Of a stretch of 64,000 nucleotides of DNA, positions 10,200-23,164 are shown piece after piece. This stretch comes from Phoronis australis (lineage: Eukaryota > Phoronida > Phoronidae). The notes under the pieces are model-generated. The model saw only the letters and a program-made list of their open reading frames with translations, did no database searches and was not told the origin of the DNA. The number at the start of each line of letters is the position of its first letter. The stretch's first letter is position 1. Location of the stretch: positions 310,628 to 374,627 of the forward strand of contig NMRA01000129.1 of assembly GCA_002633005.1 (NCBI GenBank). Direction: 5' to 3'. Position numbers and translations under genes: made by a program.

Positions 10200-13100
10200 T
10201 GTTGGTTAGTTGGATCAAAACGTATTTATTGCTAAAGCCATTTTTTCAAAAATATCTTGGCGACTTGGCTTTGAAGGATATTTTGAAGTAATACTTAAAC
10301 AATTTACGATTTATTGTATTGACTACAATTATAGTTGTAGGAGCATTAACCCACGATCGAGTCAGAGCCGATTCGAATATGTAAGAAGTATTTTTTCTGT
10401 CCTAGTTTGATTTCTTTTCGAGATTGGCTAGTCCTCGCTAAGCTTCATATTTTTCACTCAAATTTCTACTTTCCCACTTAAATATGGATCCCTTACAACT
10501 AACTCCAGTTTAGTCCGTATTCCAAGCAATACAATTTCCAGAAGCCTGATATCAACCTTTCTTTTATTGCCAGGCTCAGTCTTTTGTCAGATCTAGTGTC
10601 ACGAGGCAAACATCAATTGTCTACCACGCTGAATGAATACATTAATGTAAACACGCATTGATTCAAAACTGTTGTCAACAAAATCTATCGCAGCGTTTTG
10701 GCCTATTTCATCGTATTTCTTGTGCGAAAGAAGTATTTTACACAGACTTTTCATGGAGAATTCAATTTCAGAAACCAAACATGTTATATCAGTTTCTGTC
10801 CTTGACATTTCAATTCAATTGAATTGTCAAGTTATTTCTGCCAGTATTTTATTGCCATCGCTAACGAGGTAATAGCCTTATATAAAACAATGGAAGCTTA
10901 TATTAACTTTTGTAATATCAAGGACCGACGGCGACACCGGTTTTTCCAGTTGATGTAGAGAAGCATTGTTCAACTACAAGATACAACCACTGCGTAACCC
11001 AGTGTCTTTATGCTGGATGGTTGATTTCAGTGAAAGTTTCAGGAAATTCCATACTTCGAGTGTCGTATCCAGTTGTTCAAAAAATAGCAAGGCAGGCGAC
11101 TGAGGGCCTACATTTTTAACACGTTTCGTATTTATTTTTTTCCAGCATCCGGCGCTTAATTCGCTTAAAACGTTCATCACGCTTTGCGAATTAGTCGACC
11201 TGATGAAGAAATTTCGCAAACGTGCTCCTAGCATTTGAGAGCTGATGTGGATCACAGAATATTTTATTTGGTTTCATTTTTTTTAAATCACTTCAAGAGA
11301 CGTTATCGCGGGCTTTATAGGCGAAAAAATATTTTTGGTTTATTGTTTGTTAGGATAGATATATTGAAGTCATGAGCTTTTACCAGTGTTATAAAACAAA
11401 CAAATCTGCGGTGTTTTTGACTTCAGTACCATTTTCCAACTCTCGCCTGCCGGACATTAGCTGAAATTGAGGTGTCTTTACCACTTAAGTACGCCCTCTG
11501 TCCGTAATCATTTATGAAGCGCGGTTTAGCTCCGCTAGTTGAGCGTTAGCCTTTTATCAGGGGAGTTGCAAGTAATGGTTTGAATCAGCGCTGGAGATGA
11601 TCTTAGAATGTTACCTTTCTTGCCCATACTGTCTGCAATTATTCACAGTTTATAACAATTTTTATAATTTGGCCAATATACCTTTCTCAAAATTTAATAC
11701 TGTAGCACAAATCACACTTTTGCGTATTCTGTCCTAAATACCATGCGCTATACAACGGTAACTTTCCACAATATTATCAGGATTTACAACTTCAGGACCT
11801 CGACGTTATTTCGTCCAAAAGGCATGCATGCAATAATAAAACTGGAGAGCTAATTTTATTAATGAGTTATTGACAGGAAATGCAAAATCCTCGGCTCTGG
11901 TTCCAAGCGAATTCGAAACTGCCAATAGCCTGTGACGAATTAGAAATGCACTCGTGGTTGAAAATTTATCAACCAGGGCTATTTCTTGTTTTTGAAACGG
12001 TTTGTCCGATTTGCTGTGTTTTGTTTTCATTTGAAGTATTAATAAAAAGTGTGGAAGTTTTTATTAATGGTGCGTCAACAAAAAATGTTCTTTCACGTGT
12101 ATTTTTATAAAATGAAAACGTATTAGTGCTTCAATGATATGCTCTAGTAGTGAGTTGTACATTATTTCCTTAAATTTCTGTTTAAAATTGTCAGTTTGGG
12201 GATTATTTAACAAGTTTCATGTACTATGCGATAACGAAATTTCTGAAAAAATCATAGAAGATATGAAAAATTATAATGGGCCATCGATTTTTCTTTTTTC
12301 ATCGTAAAAAAATACCATCGGTGGATATTAAGAAAACTGTTTTAATGATAATCTTGCAAACGAATATTCTCGAAGCAATCATCTTACGAATTTTCAAGTC
12401 TGACTGTTTTAGTTCACAGCGATTTTAAACTTTCGTATTTTTCAGTTGGTTGCTCGCTTTTTACTGTACTGTGTGCTAATAATCCATATCAAATGTAGTA
12501 ATGGAACATTTCCTTCCTATTCAAATTGTCAATTAAGATTAATAAAATAACTCAAGTATATCGCATACATGTTGATGAAATTACAGAAATATTCGTATTT
12601 ATGAATTTATTTAATCGCTTTTAAAAGCTGGCCATTCCGTCCAAAATTGGGCCACTTTAATTTAGTTGGGCGTTTGCTTTCTATTTCTGTCGACGGTTGA
12701 AATCCTTGCTTTCTTTTCGAGAAACATTTTGACTCGTATCAGATGATTATTTGGCTTACTATGATTTTTACATTTCTACTGTTGAATAAGGGATTTCCGA
12801 AATGATAATTTAATTCTTTGGCTTGTGGGTTGCAACAATCTATTAGTAGTGAATGTAGCTTGCTTCCCAAAAGTGCTTGTAAATATTCTGCACAATTAAT
12901 GTTTAAACGCAAACACTGAGGGCGCTCTAAACTGAAAGTGAGACGCGTCGGTGGTTTGTGGTCGTCAAAAGCATCGTGACGTTTACTCTGCGTTGAAGAT
13001 AGTGTTACGTATGAGTAAAAGGGAAATTGTTTCAGTGGGAACTGTATGTGCATCTCCTACTCCAAGAATCGCAAAGTTTGTTTTTCAAGCAATAGTAATT

Positions 13101-14080
13101 GGGAAATACGCTACGGTTAACTCTAATTCAGAGCACAAATTTTCTTCGAACGCAATCAGTTGACGTGTAGGCATGAATCCATGATTTTCAGCGCAACAGT
13201 TGAACCCTGCATTTACGTGTACATTCGGTATTTTCCACTTTCACCAAAATGAAAATATTTCCGGTTAATAATGCTTTAGTTTAGGACTAACTTGTAACGC
13301 ATTGTCTCCTTCACCCGTAGTGATGGTTTATATTATAGAGCCACCGAGTTCATTTCAGTCGAATTTAGCTATTCTGACTTTCCTTAGTTTTGATTTCATT
13401 CCTGGCCTTGAAATGATGTGGATAAACCTGTATTGAGTGCTACCGCCGGAGTCAGTGGTCCCTGGGCTGTAGGAAAATAGTTTATTGGTAATTTCACCCT
13501 TGGCGGGTCATAGTGTCCATCAGTTCAAAATAGCAAAAATAGGAATGAGGGGGTTTATTAAAAATAACACTTGGCCTATGAACTCCATTCCGGTTTCAGT
13601 GTAGCCGTAGAAAAGTGTGACTTTCCCCTACTTCGCAACCCGATCTTTTGTGACACGTTTCAAAATTCAACCTAAGCAATGGACCTGGCCATTGAGATAA
13701 ACGGGATGTCCCAACGTAATAGACATTTATGTAGAGCTCAGTGTAAATGAACTGGGCAACGTTTTTATTAATGTTTATTACGCAAACTTCAATAGAATGA
13801 TTATACATAACCCAGAAAGCGCCAAGAGACATTATATTTGTGTTAAATAAATACAAAGAAATCTATAAACAATTATTATTCACAAATACATAAATTAAAA
13901 AAATGATGTTAAGATTACACTGACACAGGATTACGAATGTAAATAATTCATTATACGAATTAATTAATTACAATTCATTAATTTTATTTTCATACACATG
14001 TACATATATACAATTCTATCTACTCACAAAAAGAGATTTAATGTATAAAGACATTTTGATACTATTTCGAATAAAACCTT
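10200..14080. other. intergenic, no supportable gene
   Basis: All open frames are about 104 codons or shorter, lack recognisable domains and lack matching splice sites. No RNA gene or clear element was seen. Confidence 0.4.
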
Positions 14081-14084
14081 ATTT

Positions 14085-14700
14085 TCATTTGGGTTGAGTT
14101 CTTGACATCCATATAGAAAAAAAAATCATTTTGTTGTACAATTGCGGATATTCAGAATATTTTTTTTTGTAAACACTGGGGTATTGTTCGAATATCTGGA
14201 AAAGCTGTACCCTCTGCTCCTTGCATACCTCAGAAGCAAAGAAAACGTGAGCATTTGTCTGAGGGTCTCCACAGGAACGCATAGGTGAAATATTATTAAA
14301 ATTATGTCTTAATTTCTCGTTGTTTAGGAATAGACCGCATATTGATTTGTATAGGGTTATTTCGTGGAATAATGTCAGTGGGACTGGAAAGTTTTGAGTA
14401 GTGGAATGCATTTTAAAGTTATTTTTGAGAGTAACGATTGAAGTGTTTTCTTTTATTTTGGATGGTAAGGAATTCCAGTTGTCAATGCAAGATCTCCTGA
14501 AGGCTTGGCTGAGGGAAGATGGAATAGTGTGCATATTACTTTGCCGCAGTCCTAGTCTCGTGTTAAGTCTGAACTGCATAAGGGGCAACGTTGGACAAAC
14601 GAGAATACAACTTGACGCTCTAGATCTCGCAAGTCAGGAGCATCTTTTCGACTCCTGTCTCTTCATGCGTGGAGAAGAATTCTTCACATGATAGCGGATC
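14085..14700 (-). mobile_element. 3' end of a non-LTR retrotransposon (reverse-transcriptase ORF tail)
   Basis: A 167-codon ORF (14588-14085) ends like the C-terminal tail of CR1/L2/Jockey-type reverse-transcriptase ORFs. It has a basic segment, then QAFRRSCIDNWNSLPSKIKE, then a TLKNNF-like helix. The recurring family pattern is R-R-S-x(5)-WN-x-LP. The frame upstream is broken by a stop near 14640, so the copy is 5'-truncated and dead. A related decayed copy lies at 35765-37080 (shared CCTAGTC-TGTGTTAA region). Confidence 0.65.
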
Positions 14701-14879
14701 TGAATCTCCGATCTAGTTAATAAAAGCAATCCATGAGTGATTGCCAGACTAGCTTACTTAAATTTTGGGCCAACATAATAGATTGCTAAATTTCATAATA
14801 TTGTATCACACAAAGCCGCATCAACTTGATTTCTTACAAAAAAAACACATTTATTTCTATTGTAAGTGTTTACTGATTA

Positions 14880-15110
14880 CTATCACCACCGCCGCCTCCC
14901 GCCGCCGCCGCCAATATAATGTCACAGCCACCCCCACTACTACTACTCTTACTACCACTACGAATACCTTTACCACTATCACTATTTTTTACCAATACCA
15001 CTACCACTACCACTACCACTTCAATTACTACTACCATTACCTTTACCGCTACCACTAGTACCACCACCATCACCGCCATCACCACCACCACCCCTACTAC
15101 GGCTGTATAT
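14880..15110. repeat. (ACC/ACT)n trinucleotide microsatellite
   Basis: This is an imperfect array of CAC/TAC/CCA triplets with a CCGCCGCC stretch at its start. All six frames look open because the repeat lacks stops, and no gene is implied. Confidence 0.9.
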
Positions 15111-16094
15111 TAGTAGTCTACTAGCTAACATTAAATTAAATGTTTAATGTAGAACAGGTTATACATTGTAGGACAATTTACATTAAAATGTTGAAAATTA
15201 TAAGAAAAAATGTAACAAAATGAAAATGACCAATGGAGTAAAACATCTCTGAGGAGAAAAACACCTGCCATCGTTTGCAGGGCCCAAATCGAAATCGAGT
15301 CTCATGTAAACCCATAGTATACCAGCCGACACCACAAATGTTTACTTTGAGTTCCCCTAAAAATAAAAGTTGGACATTTGCGGTTGGATATTTTTATGTG
15401 TGGTTTGCAAGAAAAGAATAAGGAAGAAACTAACGGCCCAATTACGGCATTCTCGCACTGAGAAATTGTGTGCTCAGTCACGTTTTTACCCGAGATCATG
15501 AACTGTTATAAACATGACAGATAATTGTCTGTGGTCTAACTTTAAGTACATTTACCTCGGTAGGGCTCAGTTTGGATGTCTCCCAACATACTGTCAGAGG
15601 TTAGTATATGACCTGAAGCTGATACATGTATGTGGTCTACTCTGAGATCACTTAGTCCTCACGAACTATAAGCGGTTTGAGTTCAGTGTCTTCAGTATCG
15701 GTGCTAAGTGGTGACTAGAAGCGTCCTCATTTCAATTAATTACTGCTCTTCGACTTGAACTAAGAATCTATCGATGTATGCATGCATGCAGGGCGTGGGT
15801 TTTTGAAAACTACACACTGTTGCAATATCAAATACTAAGAGTTGAATTTCGCCCTGTTTTACTGGCTAAAAACGGAAATGGAATTAAGCCCATTACTGTC
15901 AAATAATCGGTCTCATAATATTCCTTACCGTGATAGGATTCTATTTCCGTTATCGGCTCAAGTTCATGGGTGCACCCAGAACTAAAAATGGGGGGCTCGA
16001 ATCAAGTTGTTGAGAAGGTGAAGCTTTTACTAAGATTCAGGGAGTACGGTTGGAGCTATGAAGTGTGCATTCGACGAATGTTGTTAGTTTCTAC

Positions 16095-16225
16095 AATTTT
16101 AGTGGACTTTTGTCTGGTTTTGTACTTTTTCCGGCGCTTTGTTTCTCTGAGGCGGACCTTTTTACCCACACTTTTCCACATGGGAGGAGCTCGTTCGAGC
16201 CCCCCTCCCCCGAGGTGCGCGCATG
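16095..16225 (+). repeat. dispersed repeat R1 (copy 2)
   Basis: It shares GTGGACTTTTGTCT, CTCTGAGGCGGACCTTTTT, TCGTTCGAGCCCCCC and a final GGTGCGCGC with 19310-19440, and with 2700-2846 in reverse. It looks like a short non-autonomous element. Confidence 0.65.
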
Positions 16226-16744
16226 AAGTTACAAGCAATGCGAGATGTGTCATTTTTAATGACATTAGGGTTGGTCACGGTGAGCCAAATTGATAGCTCC
16301 GTCGAAGTTCTGTTGGGTCGCTGATAGTTTAGACGTTCTTCTTGGCAACGGAAATGGAATCTTACGGAATATTACGATGCCGATTTTATGAGAGTATAAA
16401 GCTAAATTGGATTTTTAGCCAGCAAAGCAGGGTGACATACAATTTTAACTGTTGTTGCCTTACAAGATGTTTTTAGTTAGGACCCTCTTACAAGTAGTCT
16501 AACCTTATGTCTATGCTACATGTAAACTAATGATGCTCGTATTTAGGCCCAAGTGCCTGTATCCGAAATAATGAGTTTTCTAAAGATATTCATTTACTCA
16601 AGTAAACACATAAATAGTTACGTGCGCTCAAAGTTCGCTCGTGACTGCGCCGGGTGTCCTTGTCGCGGGAACACCACGTTGACCGCGACTAAAAGCACAA
16701 TGTTACCCTTGCGAAGTATGTGCACGACTCGCTTTGACTACGCA

Positions 16745-17487
16745 TTTCCTACTTTGTAACGCAGATAAATATAGATTATTGCATGGCTAAGTCGTTATCC
16801 CCCGTTATCTAGAGGCCGAGTGGATTTTGGAGAATTATCACCCGAGGGGCGTTAGCCCCGTGTGAGGGTGATAATTCTCCAAATCTACGAGGGCTCTAGA
16901 TAAGGGAGATAACGGCTGAGAACATGTAATAATCTATTTATACCACATACTAAACGAGAAACATTGCAATGAATAGATTTACCTTTTCCGACTCTCCACG
17001 GCTTTGTAACTACTTTCTATGTCAGAGGCCCAGGATCGGAGGTCGAGACCTTTTAAGAAAAGCCGGGCTATTTTTGTCAAATAATGCTTTTACTCAAAAC
17101 CAATTGAAAACTTAGATATAATAGAAATAAAGTGAATTGATAAATTAAGGTTTACCAACTATTATAGCTTAAAACACGTTTTTTTTTCACGCTAAGCTTC
17201 GACCGGGAAATTATCGTCTGCTAAAGTAGGTTACAACTGGTAACTGAATATAATTATCAAGTCAATGATCCTGACGACACGATACCCGCATTCGAAGTGG
17301 AGATCGGTGATTTACAAGTAAGAGGACATGAGAGAAAAATTTCACTAAACTAAGATATCATTTTTATGGAAATTATGTGTCTTGTTTTTCGTAGCGTATA
17401 AGTACAGTACAATGCGGTTTGTTGAACATGGGATTATTGCGCGTGCTCAATTAAGTAATATCTATTTTCACTCTTGATGACGTCCGT
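16745..17487. repeat. fold-back repeat F1, full copy 2
   Basis: Arms at about 16765-16845 and 16865-16945 form an almost perfect palindrome around GGGGCGTTAGCCCC. The tail to 17480 matches copy 1 at 5880-6400, with scattered substitutions. Copies 1 and 2 part company just after TGATGACGTC. A terminal fragment of the same family (GTGAGATAAC, TTATTACACGGTTGTAT) recurs at 17583-17650. Confidence 0.75.
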
Positions 17488-17565
17488 CGTTGCATGGTGT
17501 AGTGGTAAAGTCGGCGACCAGCAATTTCCAGGGTCCCGGGTTCGACTCCGTCCTCGGTTTCCCGC
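17488..17565 (+). repeat. tRNA-like unit / SINE head with intact pol III boxes
   Basis: A perfect A-box match, TGGTGTAGTGG (17495-17505), is followed at normal spacing by a perfect B box, GGTTCGACTCC (17539-17549). The acceptor and T stems do not pair (only two T-stem pairs form), so this is not a working tRNA gene. It lies exactly between the F1 tail and a second F1 end fragment, so it may be part of that element. A tRNA-derived SINE head or tRNA pseudogene is the likely identity. Confidence 0.5.
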
Positions 17566-18825
17566 CAAAATGTTATCTCACAAGTGAGATAACTTTATGG
17601 GTTATTACACGGTTGTATCTGCCATTCGAGGCTAATATTGTGGTATAAGATCGCGTTGTGTCAGGTTCGTCTGTGAAGTTTAATGTCCTTAGTAGGAATA
17701 ACTTGTGTAACTAAATGCTGCAAAGTCGGCTTTACCTTGTGTTCATATTCTTAAGGGATGGGCTAAGACCCGAAATGAAGGAAATTAAATATTTAGAATG
17801 TTTAATTAACCTCCTCAGTAAAACCGGTGAACATACAAAAAGAAAATTCAACCGAAGGACAAACTATTTGAATTTACCTATACATGTACATACACTACGC
17901 CTAGGCTTAGATTTGCACGACAATATTGCACGAGACAAAAAGCTGAAAATATTCTGAAAAATTTGAATGCCCCTGTATCCTGAGCCTCGATTTCCAATAT
18001 GTGTTTTCTCAAATTGTTCACGTAAAGCCTGATACAGGCGCAGCTTGAAATACGCGCAAATAGATGCGGTACATTCTTATTCACTTTACAACGGGGGCCA
18101 CAAGTTCATCAGCGTATTTGTTTACTACCCTTCTGAATTAACAAATGTGAAAACAAGACATTAGATAACTCACACACATATTTCACATAAGCTTTTCCTA
18201 TTCAGTATTATGTGGTGAATAACCAGCGTGAACTTTATGAACGCTTGACCAGCAATACGTACGGCTAAGCTAGACGTTCCTTTTTGTTTATGTTTCAAGT
18301 GTGAATAATTAGACCGCAATTTGTACTTGTCGGTTTTGTGCTAATGTTTACCTCTTTTATTATAGCTGTTTATTGTGCATTATGAGTAATAACATGAATG
18401 GTTGTTTTCTTTCTGTAACCCATTGAGCAAACATATTTGTGCCGCTTGATGGTGTCCATACAACACCTCCATGTATAGTAAATGCGGTACCTGGGAAGTT
18501 CTGTTAATAAGCCTCTTCTTCGCGTCCGCTTAGAGAATGTCACTTATTGTGTTTTCTGGAACCTCAGAAACTTATTTAGATGTAGTTTGTAAAATCCAAC
18601 GTATAGATGACAAGTCGGCATGGAGTCTGTATGTGAATTAATGGAAGGTCCAAAAGTGGTAAAACTTTCCCCTGTCGATTTGAGGAGTCATACAAACTCT
18701 TAAAAGGTTTTTGAATTGTGTTGGAATTATGGGCGAGGGTGTAGTGGGGGCGTCACGGTAGACCCACGCAGAAAAGTACATCACCATTTTCTTTTCCGCT
18801 GTAGCGTTTACGTAATGGGGCGTAG

Positions 18826-18881
18826 ACGCACGTAGACACACGTAGACACACGTAGACACTCGTAGACACACGTAGACACAG
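18826..18881. repeat. 11-bp minisatellite (ACGTAGACACA)
   Basis: About five consecutive units of ACGTAGACACA are present, with one CACT variant. Confidence 0.9.
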
Positions 18882-19309
18882 TACATTAAGATAATCGTTG
18901 TTAGCGTGTTCTCTACAATATTGGCATTAACCGCTCATCTGGCAAACGTTAATGGCGACGCTAAGTTGTCACCGTCACGGTGGAAGTCCGGACCTGTCCA
19001 CTGAAAATTTCGGTGCGACCGCCGGGCTTGCTTCTGTGTGGTAGGAATGTTGAGCGCTATTTGACACTACTGATAACATGTGGTCGTTGAATTATGTTTA
19101 GACTAATTTGAGATCATTATACAACCTCGATATACAATAACTGACAAGAAATGTATCCCTATCAATGTCGTTCACATTTCCATACACTGTATGGTTTGAT
19201 GTGAAGCTTGTTATCAGTAAAAGGAGTCCAAAAGTAAGCCTGGTTCATGCCCGCATCCAGTGTCACTAGATTCAGGCCCACGTACAGTGCATCCGCACCC
19301 ACTTCCCAT

Positions 19310-19440
19310 GGATTTTGTGGACTTTTGTCTCGTTTACTAGGACTTTTTTGTTTCACTGAGGCGGCCCTTTTTGCCCAATTCGCCAAATTGAGGGACTTGT
19401 TCGAGCCCCCCCCCAACCCCCTTGGGTGCGCCCCTGTGGT
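19310..19440 (+). repeat. dispersed repeat R1 (copy 3)
   Basis: It matches 16095-16225 over its length: GTGGACTTTTGTCTCG, CACTGAGGCGGCCCTTTTTG, TTGTTCGAGCCCCCC and GGGTGCGCCCCTG at the end. Confidence 0.65.
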
Positions 19441-21091
19441 TAATATTTTTATTAAAGACGTGGAATAGATATCGTACCCAGTAATGTGACGAAGCACAAG
19501 AATGCACTCCTAAGACGCACGCATAACCGCCTTGTGATAAAACACAAATAAAACGTGTCAACAGGTATAACGTGCTTGCGTAGAGAGCAGACAGAAAGAA
19601 TTATTGAAAAAAATGAAAAGGAAGCAAAGACAACCAATTATATAAAAAGGGGTGCACGAACGTGGAATTTATGGGTAGGAGAAAAGGGGGAGGGTAAAGG
19701 TAGGATTGAAAACAATGTACAAGTCAAATAAAAATCCACGCACTGGTGTCTCAAAATAAAACATGCGTGTCCCACATTTTACGTTGGGCTTCGGGCGAAT
19801 GCATACCTCTAAGTTTGCCACTACTGCAGCACTGATTATTCAGCCAGATTGTCCCAAAACATATTCAAACTTCAAATGACAATCACCGGGTTATTTATTG
19901 ACTTAAGAAGAAGATAATTGGTTTAAATTCATAAAGAAATATTGAAAGTAAAGTCTTTAAACCAAAATAAATGCATAGTTTAGTAACTCGGGAGAACGAT
20001 TACTTGTCTGCACATCCAGCTTCGAGTAGTATTTTCGTTCTCCAAAACCGAGTTTGCTTGCTATTCACGTGCATACAGAGCACGTGAGGACGCACGTGCC
20101 AACTTTCCCCATCAAGGTGCAGCCATACAGTAGACCCATGTGCACAATCTGATCCACAGGAACTGAATTTGAACTGCCAGCGTTGCACTGAACTGCGAGA
20201 ACATTACACCCTGTGTATTTTTATCGTGAACGGCCAAATCATTTGTTTCTTTTGATCTATTTTCGATTCTGTAAGCTGTTCTTTTCAATAGAAGCTATGG
20301 ATACAGTACAGGGCTTTTCTGAGACCACCCTCCGCACGGATTTGAATCTGCAACCCCGCAGTCGCTCTATTGGAGGCCCATAGAGAATTTGCAATAAACG
20401 CTCTTTTGTTTGCAAAATATATGTCTTTATTATTCTAAAATGTGTGTTTTATAACGTACTTAGCATCCTCTAATTAATTACAGAATAAATTGTGTCATCT
20501 ACACACTTCGTCGTCTGCCACAAGCTGAATTTTTACCTATGAGTGACGTCAACAGAGGGCTCTCACTGTAGTGAGTGATCAGCTGGTCAGGCGGATTTTG
20601 AATCTCGGTAATAAAAGTTCGAGGTGGAAAAAGTCAGAAAAAGTGACCAACTCGATAATTGACAGTGTATTTTAGCGTATTGAAGTGGTAGAGTAACTGA
20701 CCTTGATTTCAGCTAATGGCTGGCAGACAACAGTAAGAATTGGCGATTTGTAATCGAATTACGGAAACACAACGGATGTGTTGTTTTGTAGCTCCCGTCA
20801 AAGCTAATAATTTCAAGAAGTCTATTTTATCCAACAATGATCACAAATATGCTTTTTTCAGTGGCAGAACCGGTAATATCTCTTTAAAGTTCTCCTGCAG
20901 GACAACAGATGACAACGGTACTCCCTGTCCACTTGGTTTTAAGACGTGAAATTGGGAAATATGCTAATTAAGCTCACCTAACCGGACTTTAAAGTTATCC
21001 CCATAAAATAACCGGCACGACATTCAGTTGGAGGCTCATAAAATTACGTCTGTTTCCATAGTGGAGGTCATTTTTCTTTTGATATCTCAAA

Positions 21092-21243
21092 CATGGGCGG
21101 CGCAGCACTGAAAAAAGTGGGGCGGGCTAAAGCTCCCTCAGCCCTCCCCCCCTGTGGTGCACCGCCCATAGACCATGTGCGGCTTAGCACTGAAAAAAGT
21201 GGGGGGTCTATAGCCCCCAGCCCCCTATGTTGTGCCGCCCATG
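21092..21243. repeat. two adjacent MITE-like units (ATGGGCGGYGCA ends)
   Basis: The first unit starts ATGGGCGGCGCA and ends TGCACCGCCCAT, giving inverted ends. A second copy of the body (AGCACTGAAAAAAGTGGGG) follows at once and ends GTGCCGCCCAT. It is a short, G/C-rich, noncoding tandem insertion of one element family. Confidence 0.55.
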
Positions 21244-21309
21244 TCAAACCAATGTAGTTTGTGAAAGTCTAAAATTCCCTTGTTTAAGCGGGCACATTTT
21301 CATGAAATT

Positions 21310-22239
21310 TGATTGACTTTTAAATTTGGCAAATTCTGCAAATGAGACCTGGAAAAGAAAGACTGAATTGAAGCTGTCGGTTAAAGTTTGGAAGAGGCGG
21401 TCAGCCCTTTGATTTTCTGAAGCGTCGCGACTCCTATATGTAAATGCTATGTAGTACTAAAAATACCGAGGCAAGTTTTTTTTGAAGTAAATTTTTCGTG
21501 TTTTTGCACAGCTCAAAAGAAGGAAATCCTGCTTAAATATTTAAAGCGGATGTAAAACGGCGCCTCCCCTTACAAAAAAAAAAAAAAAACAATTTTGACT
21601 TAGACCTAAACTCATTGGTTTAAACTTGTTCCTTAGTAAACTCAGGATTTCGAAAGAACTGGCAGTTTATTATTGCTTGTCCGCTTGTCAAGACGATCCA
21701 TTTTTGCGTCGAGCATGGTCTCAACGAAAAACAGCGCCAGTTCTTTGCAAACCCAGAGTTCTCCTCTGAGTAAAGAACAAGTTGACACCAATTGCATTAG
21801 TTTTCTATGTCAAAAGTTAGCTTCTCGCACGGAACGCGGGTTTGTAACAAAATGGATATCCGAGGAACGTTCGAGAAGTCTTGTACAGTTGCTTATGAAC
21901 AGTACTAACTGAAATGATCCCAATCTTGGACTGGAAGAATATAGTGAACAATTTACGGTGTACTATATAAATAAAAATCGTCTTGGTGTGTAAAATTTGT
22001 TTTATTTTAGAACTTGATTCACCGATGTTTTATAAAATAACTTAACAGAAACAAAGATCACCGAATTGAAACAAAGACTTGCTTACATGACCGGTAACTG
22101 TCGAACATAAAGAAAAGTAGGCAACATAAAAGTAATAAATAAAAAAGTATAAAAATTTATCACGGATGAAACGAGATCGTGCTTGCAAAGACGTTTTATT
22201 GGTCGAAGTGATGGGCCTTGTACTTTCTGGCGGGTCGTC
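21310..22239. repeat. first copy of a ~0.93-kb direct duplication (probable assembly artefact)
   Basis: It is nearly identical to 22241-23164; differences are a few substitutions and homopolymer lengths. The two are joined by a single N at 22240. It carries a truncated copy of the 3' end of peptide gene A (from 22190 up to the N). It is best read as the second allele of one locus left unmerged. Confidence 0.8.
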
Positions 22240-22240
22240 N

Positions 22241-23164
22241 TGATTGACTTTTAAATTTGGCAAATTCTGCAAATGAGACCTGGAAAAGAAAGACTGAATT
22301 GAAGCTGTCGGTTAAAGTTTGGAAGAGGCGGTCAGCCCTTTGATTTCTGAAGCGTCGCGACTCCTATATGTAAATGCTATGTAGTACTAAAAATACCGAG
22401 GCAAGTTTTTTTGAAGTAAATTTTTCGTGTTTTTGCACAGTTCAAAAGAGGGAAATCCTGCTTAAATATTTAAAGCGGATGTAAAACGGCGCCTCCCCTT
22501 ACAAAAAAAAAAAACAATTTTGACTTAGACCTAACCTCATTGGTTTAAACTTGTTCCTTAGTAAACTCAAGATTTCGAAAGAACTGGCAGTTTATTATTG
22601 CTTGTCCGCTTGTCAAGACGATCCATTTTTGCGTCGAGCATGGTCTCAACGAAAAACAGCGCCAGTTCTTTGCAAACCCAGAGTTCTCCTCTGAGTAAAG
22701 AACAAGTTGACACCAATTGTATTAGTTTTCTAAGTCAAAAGTTAGCTTCTCGCACGGAACGCGGGTTTGTAACAAAATGGATATCCGAGGAGCGTTCGAG
22801 AAGTCTTGTACAGTTGCTTATGAACAGTACTAACTGAAATGATCCCAATCTTGGACTGGAAGAATATAGTGAACAATTTACGGTGTACTATATAAATAAA
22901 AATCGTCTTGGTGTGTAAAATTTGTTTTATTTTAGAACTTGATTCACCGATGTTTTATAAAATAACTTAACAGAAACAAAGATCACCGAATTGAAACAAA
23001 GACTTGCTTACATGACCGGTAACTGTCGAACATAAAGAAAAGTAGGCAACATAAAAGTAATAAATAAAAAAGTATAAAAATTTATCACGGATGAAACGAG
23101 ATCGTGCTTGCAAAGACGTTTTATTGGTCGAAGTGATGGGCCTTGTACTTTCTGGCGGGTCGTC
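22241..23164. repeat. second copy of the ~0.93-kb direct duplication
   Basis: This copy runs without a break into the complete last exon of peptide gene A, so it is the one to keep. The + strand ORF in both copies (21673-21912 and 22598-22837) is antisense to the gene's downstream flank. It has no recognisable domain. Confidence 0.8.
22926..22931 (-). terminator. poly(A) signal of peptide gene A
   Basis: AATAAA on the minus strand lies 190 bases below the stop codon. The same signal exists in the duplicated copy near 22001. It is the first such hexamer after the TAA, apart from a weaker AT-rich stretch near 23060. Confidence 0.5.

Larger units (their letters stand above)
17700..21090. other. 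intergenic, repeats only
   Basis: Apart from the 18826-18881 minisatellite and the R1 copy at 19310-19440, no gene or RNA is supported here. Open frames are short and mostly shadows of repeats. Confidence 0.4.

Noticed and set aside
14765-15113. Low-complexity ORFs on both strands
   Set aside because: They come from the trinucleotide microsatellite.
17488-17565. Functional tRNA gene
   Set aside because: A and B boxes match, but the acceptor stem and most of the T stem cannot pair.
21673-22837. Two copies of a 79-residue + strand ORF
   Set aside because: The copy number comes from the probable assembly duplication, there is no domain, and it is antisense to the flank of peptide gene A.
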